DNA of 64,000 nucleotides from an uncultured Sphaerochaeta sp. (GTDB taxonomy: Bacteria > Spirochaetota > Spirochaetia > Sphaerochaetales > Sphaerochaetaceae): positions 2,255,757 through 2,319,756 of the forward strand of contig NZ_OY763408.1 in NCBI RefSeq assembly GCF_963667405.1, read 5' to 3'. Within the stretch, counting starts at the first letter, position 1; every line of letters starts with the position of its first letter. Below, piece by piece: positions 7,870-15,915 of the stretch. Below the pieces are notes generated by a model. The model ran no database searches, was not told where the DNA came from, and saw only the letters and a list, made by a program, of their open reading frames with translations. Position numbers and translations under genes: made by a program.

Positions 7870-8289
7870 ATGGAGTTTACCAACCTCATCTCCATCATGC
7901 ACAAGGGAGGAGCGGTCATGTGGCCGCTCTATGCCCTCTTGGTCGTAACGATAGTGCTGAGCATCGAGCGGACCATCACGCTCATAGTACAGTGGAAGAA
8001 AGAGGAAATCATGGTCAAGGAGAGCTTGGAAAAACCTCTCTCCATCCTGGACCTCATTGCCATGATAGCCCCGGTTCTCGGATTCCTGGGAACCGTAACC
8101 GGCATGATCAACGCCTTCAAGTCGGTATCGGAAGCATCATCAGTCCAGCTGCAAGTCGTTGCAGCAGGACTGTATGAAGCCCTCTTTACCACCGCTTTCG
8201 GCCTGATCATCTCCATCCTGGCCACCGTCTTCTCCTTCTTCCTTGACCTAGCCATCGAGAGCCTATGCGAAAGAAACGAAGAGACCTAG
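7870..8289 (+). CDS. exbB: ExbB/TolQ-type proton channel protein, compact form
   Basis: At 139 residues this is shorter than the usual 200-240 of ExbB. Three hydrophobic segments are kept: about 14-36 (VMWPLYALLVVTIVLSIE), 57-80 (LDLIAMIAPVLGFLGTVTGM) and 103-130 (TTAFGLIISILATVFSFFL). The family motif GFLGTVTGMINAF is present. The cytoplasmic loop between helices 1 and 2 is reduced to about 20 residues. The protein would use proton flow to energise TonB. It starts 4 nt after the receptor stop and overlaps the next gene by 25 nt, so the genes are translationally coupled. Confidence 0.85.
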   Translation: MEFTNLISIMHKGGAVMWPLYALLVVTIVLSIERTITLIVQWKKEEIMVKESLEKPLSILDLIAMIAPVLGFLGTVTGMINAFKSVSEASSVQLQVVAAGLYEALFTTAFGLIISILATVFSFFLDLAIESLCERNEET

Positions 8290-8627
8290 GACAAACCAGC
8301 GACATAGCCTTCCTTCTCATCATCTTTTTCCTGCTTCTCTCAGGCATCTCCTCTTCCCACAGCATCTCCTTGCAACTTCCAGCCGACACAACAGCAAGTC
8401 CTTCTGCAGAAGATATCACCTACCAAACGCTCGCACTGGGGCAAGACGGTTCGCTTACCCTTGCCGACCAAATCATTGCCACCAATCAGCTGCCCACCCT
8501 GGTTTCCAACACCACCCACCTTACGCTGCAGGTTGAAGCCCAAACGGCTTGGCAACACGTCGTATCAACGCTTTCCGTTCTCCAGCAGAGAGAACCCGCA
8601 TCCTTGGAACTGGAGATGATGCCATGA
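8265..8627 (+). CDS. exbD: ExbD/TolR-type protein 1
   Basis: The product has 120 residues with one N-terminal membrane helix (IAFLLIIFFLLLSGI) holding the ExbD signature SDIAFLLIIFFLLL; the Asp is the proton-carrying residue. The rest is periplasmic. It overlaps the exbB end by 25 nt and ends in ATGA overlap with the second exbD. Two different exbD genes in tandem are common where the ExbD ring is a heterodimer or where one copy is specialised. Confidence 0.85.
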   Translation: MRKKRRDLGQTSDIAFLLIIFFLLLSGISSSHSISLQLPADTTASPSAEDITYQTLALGQDGSLTLADQIIATNQLPTLVSNTTHLTLQVEAQTAWQHVVSTLSVLQQREPASLELEMMP

Positions 8628-8977
8628 GGAAGAAGCGAACTACCCCACCCTCCGCCCTTACGGACATTGCCTTTCTTCTCTTGCTCTTCTTCCTCATCAT
8701 GGCCATCACCAGCCACCAGAGTCCCATTCCACTGACGCCTGCCCAAACTTCAGCCCAAAAGATGGATCTGAAAGACATCCCCACCCTTTTGGTTTCCCAG
8801 GACGGACAGCTCTTCCTTGATGGGACTCCTGTCAACCTCGAAACACTTCCTTCCGAAAGCACCTATGCATTGCTTGCTGACAAGAACACCCCGTTCTCCG
8901 TCCTCTTCCCCCTTATCGAGCACCTGAGGGAGCAAGGAACCGAAACCCTGCACTGCCTTGTGGAGGAGAAGCCATGA
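8624..8977 (+). CDS. exbD: ExbD/TolR-type protein 2
   Basis: The 117-residue product has the same plan as its neighbour: MRKKRTTPPSALTDIAFLLL with the conserved Asp in the single membrane helix, then a periplasmic domain. The ATG at 8624 overlaps the previous stop (ATGA). An open frame runs further back to 8549 but would overlap the first exbD deeply. It is followed by tonB, again with ATGA overlap. Confidence 0.85.
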   Translation: MRKKRTTPPSALTDIAFLLLLFFLIMAITSHQSPIPLTPAQTSAQKMDLKDIPTLLVSQDGQLFLDGTPVNLETLPSESTYALLADKNTPFSVLFPLIEHLREQGTETLHCLVEEKP

Positions 8978-9618
8978 ACAAACTGCAAACGCTGATTCTT
9001 GGTCTGACACTAACCGTTCTCATGATAGCCCTGCTCTTCCTGCCTCTTCGCATCAAAGAGACAGAAGAACCTTTGGTTGCTCCGCCAACCGCAGCCACCC
9101 TGTCTCTGGTCAGACGGGTTTCGGCCCAAACAGCACCACAGCAACAGCCAAAAGCGGAAGAACAAGTCCAAGATATCCAAAACCCAAAAGAACAGGAGCC
9201 TCTTGAAGAAAAACCTGCCCAGGAACTGCTCCCGCCGCCTGTTGCAGTTTCACCAGTACCACCGGAAGAACCTGCAATGGTATTGGCACAAGAAGAACCT
9301 CAGCCTTCTCTCATAGAGGGCTACTACCCAATTGAGAGCGTGACCGAGGCTCCTGTCTTTGACAGGAAGCAGCTTGCCCTACGTATCGTCTACCCACCCC
9401 TTGCAAAACGACAAGGCAAGGAAGGCTTGGTCATGCTCAGGCTTTTCCTCTCTGATACAGGCTTGGTTGAACGCATCCTCATCGAGAAAGATCCCGGCTA
9501 TGGCCTTGCCCAAGCCGCAGTCTCTGCTTTCACCGGCTTTCAGGCAAAGCCTGCAATACGAGAGGGAAATGCCGTACCGGTCACCTTGCGTTATCCAGTC
9601 CGCTTCTCACTCAAGTAG
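8974..9618 (+). CDS. tonB: TonB energy-transducing protein
   Basis: The product has 214 residues. A single N-terminal membrane anchor (LILGLTLTVLMIALLFLP) precedes a Pro/Glu/Gln-rich spacer (about 45-120, repeated PPPVAV, PPEEPA) that crosses the periplasm. A TonB C-terminal domain follows (about 130-214), with IVYPPLAKRQGKEGLVMLR, VERILIEKDPGYGLAQAAV and PVTLRYPVRF. It links the ExbB/ExbD motor to the receptor. It is the last gene of the riboswitch operon. No terminator hairpin was evident right after the stop. No BtuFCD inner-membrane importer is present in this operon. Confidence 0.9.
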   Translation: MNKLQTLILGLTLTVLMIALLFLPLRIKETEEPLVAPPTAATLSLVRRVSAQTAPQQQPKAEEQVQDIQNPKEQEPLEEKPAQELLPPPVAVSPVPPEEPAMVLAQEEPQPSLIEGYYPIESVTEAPVFDRKQLALRIVYPPLAKRQGKEGLVMLRLFLSDTGLVERILIEKDPGYGLAQAAVSAFTGFQAKPAIREGNAVPVTLRYPVRFSLK

Positions 9619-9916
9619 GCCCACTTCTTACATCCTAGTGATCTACTAGGCCATATTTATTTACATATTGTACAAATTGATCCGACAAAGCACCCATGTT
9701 GTGACACAGTTATGACATCTGCACTAGTTTCTAAAAAATTATCCAGCAATAAATTACAACAGCTATAAAAACAGTACCACCCTATACTTCAATGTTGTCA
9801 CATGTTTGCTTAACTATTACATTGTACTTATTTATTTATATTATATAGATTTATTGAATAATATTTTGTAATATCATTGGATATTCATCTTTTTCCAAGA
9901 TTTCATTTCCTACCTG
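9619..9916. other. Non-coding, AT-rich stretch
   Basis: No gene is visible. The sequence is strongly AT-rich from 9640 to 9910, ending at the promoter at 9917, much as the stretch before the promoter at 942. Confidence 0.5.
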
Positions 9917-9945
9917 TTGACATAAGTCGTCACTTTTACTATAGT
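9917..9945 (+). promoter_or_regulatory. Promoter of the second small secreted-protein gene
   Basis: TTGACA (9917-9922), a 17-nt spacer and TATAGT (9940-9945). The -35 lies in TTGACATAAGTC, the same 12 bases as at 942-953. Confidence 0.85.
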
Positions 9946-9949
9946 ACAA

Positions 9950-10012
9950 GTGTGCTTTGGGAAAGGCACTGGAACATAGAACATCTTGCACCGGGGCGGA
10001 AGCCCTGAAAGG
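9950..10012 (+). promoter_or_regulatory. Conserved two-hairpin 5' leader, copy 2
   Basis: GTGTGCTTTGGGAAAGG begins the leader. Hairpin 1 pairs GTGCTTT (9952-9958) with AAAGGCAC (9962-9969). Single-stranded CTTGCACC follows (9985-9992), then hairpin 2 (GGGGC 9993-9997 with GCCCT 10002-10006, loop GGAA) and the ribosome site AAAGGA (10008-10013). Compared with 975-1040, both stems changed sequence and kept pairing, while GTGTGCT, GGGAAA and CTTGCAC stayed. Confidence 0.6.
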
Positions 10013-10021
10013 AACTACATC

Positions 10022-10573
10022 ATGAAAAAGAACATCTTAGCCGTACTTCTGGTAATCACCGTTTCCACCTTCGCAGCATTCGCTGTAGTAACCGATTCTG
10101 GAACTCTCAATGTCGCAACCGCCGTACAGGGTGTAAACCTCATTGGCGTATTTGCAACTGGCACCGCAGCACCTACAGGTAATGCTGCAGCAAACTGGAC
10201 TGGTTCATATACTGCACCAACCGTAAACTCTGCTACTGAGACCGCCGTAGGTGTTGTCCATACCAGAAGCAATAACCGCACCGGATACAGTGTAACCATG
10301 GCTGCAGGACCGCTGTCCAGCACAGGTACCACTACTGTTTACTTGGGCTATGTTGCCAAAGCATACGATGGCGCAACGCTCTCTGGAACTTCCACCTATG
10401 ATGCAACTGGCACGACTACTTCGGGAACCGCTGCCACCATCATCAGCACGGGCAATCTCGAGGGCATCACCACTACCTCGCGTGATATCAAGATTGAAAT
10501 TCCGAACTATGCAACCGCACTGGAAGGTAGCTACACTGGTACCATTACCTTCAACTACACTTCCAACAACTAA
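10022..10573 (+). CDS. Small secreted protein, paralogue of the one at 1049
   Basis: The 183-residue product has a signal peptide (MKKNILAVLLVITVSTFAAFA) and a mature part rich in Thr, Ala, Gly and Ser. Recognisable strands are LNVATAVQGVNLIGVF, RSNNRTGYSVTMAAG and a closing YTGTITFNYTSNN. These motifs match the product at 1049 in order, though overall identity is low. The ATG at 10022 begins the signal peptide and has AAAGGA 8 nt upstream. No cysteine is present after the signal, so it is not a lipoprotein. A strong promoter, a structured leader and a terminator suggest high expression. It is perhaps a surface-layer or fimbria-like subunit; I cannot assign a named family. Confidence 0.75.
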   Translation: MKKNILAVLLVITVSTFAAFAVVTDSGTLNVATAVQGVNLIGVFATGTAAPTGNAAANWTGSYTAPTVNSATETAVGVVHTRSNNRTGYSVTMAAGPLSSTGTTTVYLGYVAKAYDGATLSGTSTYDATGTTTSGTAATIISTGNLEGITTTSRDIKIEIPNYATALEGSYTGTITFNYTSNN

Positions 10574-10597
10574 GAACCATCACAAGTAAGTCTGTCC

Positions 10598-10630
10598 AAG
10601 GCCACCTCTCCCGCAGGTGGCCTTCTCTTT
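10598..10630 (+). terminator. Rho-independent terminator of the secreted-protein gene
   Basis: AAGGCCACCT (10598-10607) pairs with AGGTGGCCTT (10615-10624), a 10-bp stem with a 7-nt loop, followed by CTCTTT. Confidence 0.8.
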
Positions 10631-10645
10631 AGCCTGGATACAGGA

Positions 10646-10665
10646 AGAGGGCCGGTTGGCCCTCT
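10646..10665 (-). terminator. Hairpin after the minus-strand gene ending at 10702
   Basis: AGAGGGCC and GGCCCTCT form a perfect 8-bp stem with a 4-nt loop, 37 nt beyond the stop. The T-tract is weak, so this is a tentative terminator. Confidence 0.45.
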
Positions 10666-10701
10666 CTCTGTTGCATAGTTCTTCGATGCTCATGTTCTCG
10701 T

Positions 10702-11946
10702 TCACTCCGAAGTGAGTAAACGCTTGCTGAGTGTCCTCAGACAGTGGAAGGTGGAGTCTGCAGGAATGAAGGCATAGCTCTTGGTCCGCTTGAGCACCAA
10801 GCCCTCCACCACCTGCTCAACGGTATAGAAGTTGCCTCCGATGCGGTTGTTGTCATAAGGGGCGAAGGCTGTGGCATAGAAGAGGCTTCTCGTCTCCCCG
10901 CTCTTGATCGTCACGGTGGTCTCGGCTCCCATGATGGCATCGCTGGCCTGTGCGTTGTGCATGCCGGTGTAGAGATTATTGGTCCCGGAACCACAGTTGA
11001 GCGAGTACTGCTGGCTCATCCCCCCTGCATAGAAAGCCCAGGGAGTCTCACTCCTGCCCCCGAAATCAAAGAGGAAGTTGTTGAAGTTCAACCCGATCTC
11101 ATTCTCGGACAGGGCAGCAGGACCAGGGAAGAAATTGAAGTAGACCATCTGCTGGCGCGGGTTGATCACACTCGACCACCCCAGGTTTGAGGAGCGGGGC
11201 AGTACCCCGCTGATAAGATCGGTCCTTCCGATCGGAGGAGGCACCTCGGTCAGGTCAACCGTCCCCCCTTCCTTCAGCGGAGCCTTCTTCCAGTCCTCGA
11301 ACTGCGTAGACGGCTGAAGGCGGGATGCAGCACCATTGAGCTGCAGTTCCGGTGCAGAAGTCCAGAGCTCTGCCGAAGCATTGAGCACACACCCGGACTC
11401 AAGGAAAGGAGAGCCGACCTCATTGTTCCAGGTTGTGTTGGCTACCAGGGGATCGGGAGCATTGTTGGTGATGAAAATTGCCGTATAGAGCACCGGCTGG
11501 TTGGGAAGCAGCATATCAATTTTGCGCACCAGCCACTTGGACTTGCGGTTGCGCACCATGCTCATCAACCAAACACCCCCGAACTCAGGGTCGGTGCCAT
11601 AGCGCTCCACCATCCAGTAGGAAGAAGCGGTGAACCCACTCTGCTCCTGCAGTCCCTGGTCGGACTCATAGGCTGGACCGAAGTTGGGAAAGCTGAAGTA
11701 AGACCCGGCTTTCTGGTACAGATAGGGGCTGTTTTTCCAGTAGTCGGCGTTCTCGTCGCTGAATACCGAGGTACCGGTCCCACGATAGTGCGGGATCAGA
11801 TGGGCATTGAGCCTCCCCCCTTGGGGGGAAATGGAACTCAGTTCAAGTACCATGCCGCCCTGGTCCTCAACTACCGTCCTGATCAGGTCGTTGGTAAGCA
11901 CTGTGGCATTTCGACTTTCCCACAATCGCAGACGACGGATATCCAT
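10702..11946 (-). CDS. Unrecognised protein, possibly galactose-mutarotase-like fold
   Basis: The 414-residue cytoplasmic protein has no signal peptide and no cysteine cluster. It begins MDIRRLRLWESRNATVLTND and contains IRTVVEDQGGMVLELSS, a phrase that resembles the first strands of aldose-1-epimerase-like domains. Trp, Asn, Tyr and Phe are frequent throughout (YWMVERYG, FNNFLFDFGGRSETPWAFYAGG), as in sugar-binding proteins. I do not recognise a specific family. The ATG at 11946 is preferred over 11961 because AGGAGA sits just before it. It is divergent from the alpha-galactosidase gene with only about 90 bp between the starts, so a joint role in galactoside use is likely but not shown. Confidence 0.65.
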   Translation of the reverse strand: MDIRRLRLWESRNATVLTNDLIRTVVEDQGGMVLELSSISPQGGRLNAHLIPHYRGTGTSVFSDENADYWKNSPYLYQKAGSYFSFPNFGPAYESDQGLQEQSGFTASSYWMVERYGTDPEFGGVWLMSMVRNRKSKWLVRKIDMLLPNQPVLYTAIFITNNAPDPLVANTTWNNEVGSPFLESGCVLNASAELWTSAPELQLNGAASRLQPSTQFEDWKKAPLKEGGTVDLTEVPPPIGRTDLISGVLPRSSNLGWSSVINPRQQMVYFNFFPGPAALSENEIGLNFNNFLFDFGGRSETPWAFYAGGMSQQYSLNCGSGTNNLYTGMHNAQASDAIMGAETTVTIKSGETRSLFYATAFAPYDNNRIGGNFYTVEQVVEGLVLKRTKSYAFIPADSTFHCLRTLSKRLLTSE

Positions 11947-12039
11947 CTCGTTTCTCCTCATTCATGGTGTTAAAAACCGCTCATTGACAGTATACTACTC
12001 GTACCAGATACCGTCCCATTGTGCAAGGAGTGCAGATTC

Positions 12040-14382
12040 ATGATTTCCAAGAAGGACCGACTCTTCAACCTCTCCACCAACCATACCACCTATCTGTTCG
12101 CCATCACAGAGACAGGCCACCTTGAACACCTCTACTACGGGCCCCTTCTCGCAAACCAGGCGATCAGCGTCGACGCTCTTGCAGAGAAGCGCAGCCTGAA
12201 CATCGGAACCGGTACCGCGTACGACAGCGACCACCCAACCCTGTTCATGACCAACCTCTGCATGGAGTATTCTACCATGGGAAAGGGAGACTATCGAGAG
12301 TCCTCGGTGGACATTGAGTACCAGAGAGGTATGCACACCCTCGACTTCCTCGTGAAAAGCTACAGGATCCTGCCGGGCAAGCCCAGAACCTTCTCCGGAC
12401 TGCCCGAATCGTATGGGACCAAGGAAACCTGCACCACCTTGGAGATTACCCTCAAGGAAGCACTGCTTCCCATCCGGCTCCTGCTCACCTACACCGTTTT
12501 TGAGGACAGCAATGTCATCACCCGAAGAGCCACCCTCCACAACGATGGGACCTCATCGGTACGCATCAACAACCTTGCCTCCGCCCAGCTCGATCTGGAC
12601 AGCGACGAGTGGAACCTGGTGACCCTCGACGGGACCTGGGCACGCGAACGATACATGCAGGAACGACCACTGGGGCCCGGCATTGTCATCAATGACAGCA
12701 AGAGCGGAGCAAGCTCAGCAGAGCACAACCCCTGCATCTTCCTGACCAAGGAGGATGGGGAGTGCATCGGCATGAACCTGGTGTACAGCGGCAACCACCG
12801 GGAGCTGGTCGAAACCTCCCCGTTCGGCAAGATCCGCATCCTCACCGGCATCAATCCTAGCGGCTTTTGCTGGGACCTCAGCCCCCAAGACCGCTTCCAG
12901 ACACCAGAGGCTGTCCTCACCTACTCCAACAAGGGACTGAATGGGGCAAGCGCCAACTTCCACCACTTCGTAAACAATCACATCATCAGGGGACCCTGGA
13001 AGTTCAGGGAACGGCCCGTGCTCATCAACAACTGGGAAGCTACCTACTTCAACTTCACCGAAGACAAGCTGCTCACCTTAGCAAAAGAGAGTGCAGCACT
13101 TGGCATGGAGCTCTTTGTCCTTGACGATGGCTGGTTCGGACTGCGCAACGACGACACCACCAGCCTTGGCGACTGGACGGTGAACCCAAAGAAACTCTCC
13201 TCAGGCCTTGGCGGCCTTGCCTTGGAAATCCACCGCCTGGGCATGATGTTCGGACTCTGGGTGGAACCGGAAATGGTAAGCATCGAGAGCCAGCTCTACA
13301 AAAAGCACCCCGAGTGGATGATAGCCATCCCCGGCCGCAGGCCCAGTGTGGGACGCAACCAGTACCTGCTCGACCTCACCCGCGAGGATGTGCGCACCTA
13401 CCTGTTCAAGACCCTCAGCGAAACCTGGCACCTCGCCGACGTCAACTACATCAAGTGGGACATGAACCGGGTCTTCAGCGACCTGTACAGTGCCAATACA
13501 GAAATCCGCAACCACGGGGAGTTCCTCCACCGCTATGTGCTGGGGCTCTACGACCTTCTGGGCAAGCTTACCCAGGCCTTCCCGAATGTGCTCTTTGAGT
13601 CGTGCGCAAGCGGTGGCAACCGCTTCGACCTCGGCATGCTCTGCTACATGCCCCAGACCTGGACCAGCGACAACACCGATGAGCACAGCCGCCTCTTCAT
13701 CCAGGAAGGAACCAGCTGCGGCTATCCCCTCTCAGCCATGGGATGCCATGTCAGCGCCTCACCCAACCACCAGACGCTGCGCAAGACCGACATCGAGTCC
13801 CGCTTCAATGTCGCCGCCTTCGGAGTGCTCGGCTATGAGCTGGACATCACCAAGCTCAACCGACAGCAGAAGGAAGCCATCAGGGCACAGATAGCCTTCT
13901 ACAAGGCCCATCGCTCGCTGTTGCAGTACGGGAATTTCACCAGGATCAAGCTGGCGAACAGTGACTCCAACCAGGTCGTATGGGCTGTGGCCAGGGAGGA
14001 CAAGAGCGAGCTGCTCGTGCTCTTTGCCCAGAAGCTGAATCCGGCAAACCCCGGCAGCGACAAGCTGAAAGTGCAGCTCATCGATCATGATGCAATCTAT
14101 GAGGTCTTCCCCCGCCAGCAGAAGATCGACATCAAGATGTTCGGCGACCTGGTCAACCGCATCAGCCCGGTGCCCATCACCGAAGGCGGCCTTGCCCAGG
14201 ACACCATCAGCAAGAACATCTCGCTGGACAGTGAAGTGGAGCACTATCGGGTGACCGGGGAACAGGTCGCCTATGCCGGCATCAAGCTGAACCAGCAGTT
14301 CGGCGGCACCGGCTACGACGCCATGACCCGGGTGTTGGGAGACTTCGGCTCAAGGATCTACATCTTCAAGAAGATCAACTGA
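12040..14382 (+). CDS. Alpha-galactosidase, GH36
   Basis: The 780-residue product has the full GH36 length. An N-terminal beta-supersandwich (to about 330) precedes the catalytic TIM barrel. The barrel shows LFVLDDGWFG, WTVNPKKLSSGLGGLA, FGLWVEPEMVS, the nucleophile region YIKWDMNR and SCASGGNRFDLGM, with the acid/base Asp in WTSDNTDEHSR. It hydrolyses terminal alpha-1,6-galactosyl residues of melibiose, raffinose and stachyose. It has no signal peptide, so the substrate must be imported intact. AAGGAG lies 14 nt before the ATG at 12040, which is preferred to the ATG at 12019. The divergent neighbour at 10702 may work with it. No transporter gene is adjacent. Confidence 0.93.
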   Translation: MISKKDRLFNLSTNHTTYLFAITETGHLEHLYYGPLLANQAISVDALAEKRSLNIGTGTAYDSDHPTLFMTNLCMEYSTMGKGDYRESSVDIEYQRGMHTLDFLVKSYRILPGKPRTFSGLPESYGTKETCTTLEITLKEALLPIRLLLTYTVFEDSNVITRRATLHNDGTSSVRINNLASAQLDLDSDEWNLVTLDGTWARERYMQERPLGPGIVINDSKSGASSAEHNPCIFLTKEDGECIGMNLVYSGNHRELVETSPFGKIRILTGINPSGFCWDLSPQDRFQTPEAVLTYSNKGLNGASANFHHFVNNHIIRGPWKFRERPVLINNWEATYFNFTEDKLLTLAKESAALGMELFVLDDGWFGLRNDDTTSLGDWTVNPKKLSSGLGGLALEIHRLGMMFGLWVEPEMVSIESQLYKKHPEWMIAIPGRRPSVGRNQYLLDLTREDVRTYLFKTLSETWHLADVNYIKWDMNRVFSDLYSANTEIRNHGEFLHRYVLGLYDLLGKLTQAFPNVLFESCASGGNRFDLGMLCYMPQTWTSDNTDEHSRLFIQEGTSCGYPLSAMGCHVSASPNHQTLRKTDIESRFNVAAFGVLGYELDITKLNRQQKEAIRAQIAFYKAHRSLLQYGNFTRIKLANSDSNQVVWAVAREDKSELLVLFAQKLNPANPGSDKLKVQLIDHDAIYEVFPRQQKIDIKMFGDLVNRISPVPITEGGLAQDTISKNISLDSEVEHYRVTGEQVAYAGIKLNQQFGGTGYDAMTRVLGDFGSRIYIFKKIN

Positions 14383-14393
14383 ACCGAACGCTC

Positions 14394-14422
14394 TTGCCTG
14401 CACGAAGGCTCTTCGCTATTAT
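14394..14422 (+). promoter_or_regulatory. Promoter of the GNAT gene
   Basis: TTGCCT (14394-14399), a 17-nt spacer and TATTAT (14417-14422). The -10 ends 7 nt before the ATG at 14430, implying a leaderless or nearly leaderless mRNA. Confidence 0.5.
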
Positions 14423-14429
14423 GGACAGA

Positions 14430-14912
14430 ATGGAACAGACTGTCATCCATCTTGATGCGCAGGCCTCATCGCTTGCGACCAACCAGGGCTACCTCGCACT
14501 CTGCCAGCAGGTTCGCCGCTCTGTCTTCGTACAGGAGCAGGGGGTGAGCGAGGCGATCGACTTCGACGGCAAAGACCGAAGCTGCGGTCACCTTCTCTTG
14601 CTGCTGGACGATGAGGCGGTGGGAACACTGCGTATCCGAACCACCGCCGAAGGTACCAAGCTTGAGCGTATCGCCGTCCTCTCCTCCTGCCGTGGACAGG
14701 GATTTGGGGAGCTGTTGGTGCGCTGCGCCCTCTCTCTTGTCGAAGGAAACGTCTATATCCATGCCCAGGTCCACAGCCAAGGCTTCTATGAGAAGCTCGG
14801 CTTTGTCGTGGAGGACCCAACCATCTACTACGAAGCCAACATCCCCCACCGTACCATGATCTGGCCCCATGGCCGAGGAGCATCACCGTGTATCGTCACA
14901 AGACCATCGTAA
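14430..14912 (+). CDS. GNAT-family N-acetyltransferase
   Basis: The product has about 160 residues with the GNAT acetyl-CoA motif. GTLRIR (motif beta4) and LERIAVLSSCRGQGFGELL (motif A, R-G-Q-G-F-G) are clear, followed by IHAQVHSQGFYEKLGF (motif B). The early stretch VRRSVFVQEQGV is typical of ElaA-like members. The substrate is unknown. Of three in-frame ATGs (14394 GTG/ATG region, 14421, 14430) I take 14430 because a TTGCCT-17-TATTAT promoter places the transcript start there; no ribosome site is visible for any of them. It overlaps gpsA by 25 nt and is probably cotranscribed with it. Confidence 0.8.
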   Translation: MEQTVIHLDAQASSLATNQGYLALCQQVRRSVFVQEQGVSEAIDFDGKDRSCGHLLLLLDDEAVGTLRIRTTAEGTKLERIAVLSSCRGQGFGELLVRCALSLVEGNVYIHAQVHSQGFYEKLGFVVEDPTIYYEANIPHRTMIWPHGRGASPCIVTRPS

Positions 14913-15856
14913 TTGCAGGAGCAGGCGTTTTTGGCACAGCCATGGCCGAACGGCTCTCCTGGAACACCACCAACACCGTCATTCTCTGGTCCATAGAAGA
15001 GGATGTGGTGGAGGACATCAACAAGAACCATCGCAACACAAAATATTTCCCTACCCACTTTCTGAATACCAGCATCAGGGCAACGACGGACAAGCAGATC
15101 TTCAGCAATGCCGATGCCATCATGCTCGTCATCCCCTCCAAGGCCATTGTTTCCTTCACCGAGGAGATCAGGCCGCTGACCAAGGAAGACTGCATGGTGA
15201 TCAACCTGGCGAAGGGGATGAGCGATGACGGGGCCTTCATCACCGAGCAGATCCCCTTCCCCCGAACCGCCAGCATGAAGGGACCGACCTTCGCCATCGA
15301 GGTCTTGCACGGCCTCCCCTCCTCCTTCACCTTCGGAGGAAAACGGGAAGACTACCTCACCCTCAAGGAGAACATCCTCAAGGATACCGGCCTCTACCTC
15401 GACTACACCAGCGACATCCGCTCGGTGGAGCTGATGAGCATTCTCAAAAATATGTACGCCATCGCCATAGGGCTCGTCAGTGGTCGCTTCAACTCGCCCA
15501 ACGTGGACTTTCTCATCTACACCAAGGCAGTAGCCGAGATGAGGCGCTTCCTCTCCCTCTTCGGTTGCACCACCGAGACCATCTTCTGTTACTGCGGTAT
15601 CGGCGACCTTGGGCTGACCAGTCTCAACGACCTCTCACGCAACCGCACCCTCGGTCTTCTGATGGGCAAGGGTTTTTCCATCGACAACAGCGGAACCAGC
15701 GCTACGGTCATTGAGGGAAGCCGAACGGTGAAGCTGATGGGAGAGATGACCCGGAACAAGGGCGTCGAAGAGGAGTTTCCCTTGGTACAGGCCCTCTACC
15801 GTCTCATGTACGAGGGAGAGACCCTCAACGACTACATGGCAGCTGTCTTCGCCTAG
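14888..15856 (+). CDS. gpsA: NAD(P)-dependent glycerol-3-phosphate dehydrogenase
   Basis: The 322-residue product makes sn-glycerol 3-phosphate from dihydroxyacetone phosphate for phospholipid synthesis. The Rossmann motif GAGVFGTAMAERL is at residues 10-22, INLAKGM and MKGPTFAIEV follow, the catalytic Lys is in SVELMSILKNMYAIAIG, and the substrate-binding C-terminal part has SRNRTLGLLMGKG. The start is a GTG with GAGGAG 8 nt upstream. It overlaps the GNAT gene end. A hairpin follows the stop. Confidence 0.9.
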   Translation: MYRHKTIVIAGAGVFGTAMAERLSWNTTNTVILWSIEEDVVEDINKNHRNTKYFPTHFLNTSIRATTDKQIFSNADAIMLVIPSKAIVSFTEEIRPLTKEDCMVINLAKGMSDDGAFITEQIPFPRTASMKGPTFAIEVLHGLPSSFTFGGKREDYLTLKENILKDTGLYLDYTSDIRSVELMSILKNMYAIAIGLVSGRFNSPNVDFLIYTKAVAEMRRFLSLFGCTTETIFCYCGIGDLGLTSLNDLSRNRTLGLLMGKGFSIDNSGTSATVIEGSRTVKLMGEMTRNKGVEEEFPLVQALYRLMYEGETLNDYMAAVFA

Positions 15857-15863
15857 CGAAAAA

Positions 15864-15890
15864 CGGCCCCACTCAACAAGAGAGGGGCCG
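15864..15890 (-). terminator. Terminator shared by gpsA and the sugar ABC operon
   Basis: CGGCCCC (15864-15870) and GGGGCCG (15884-15890) form a 7-bp GC stem. On the minus strand it is followed by TTTTT, so it mainly ends the operon whose last gene stops at 15916. It can also stop gpsA transcripts. Confidence 0.75.
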
Positions 15891-15915
15891 CATTTCGCAC
15901 AGGAAATCCTGTTTC

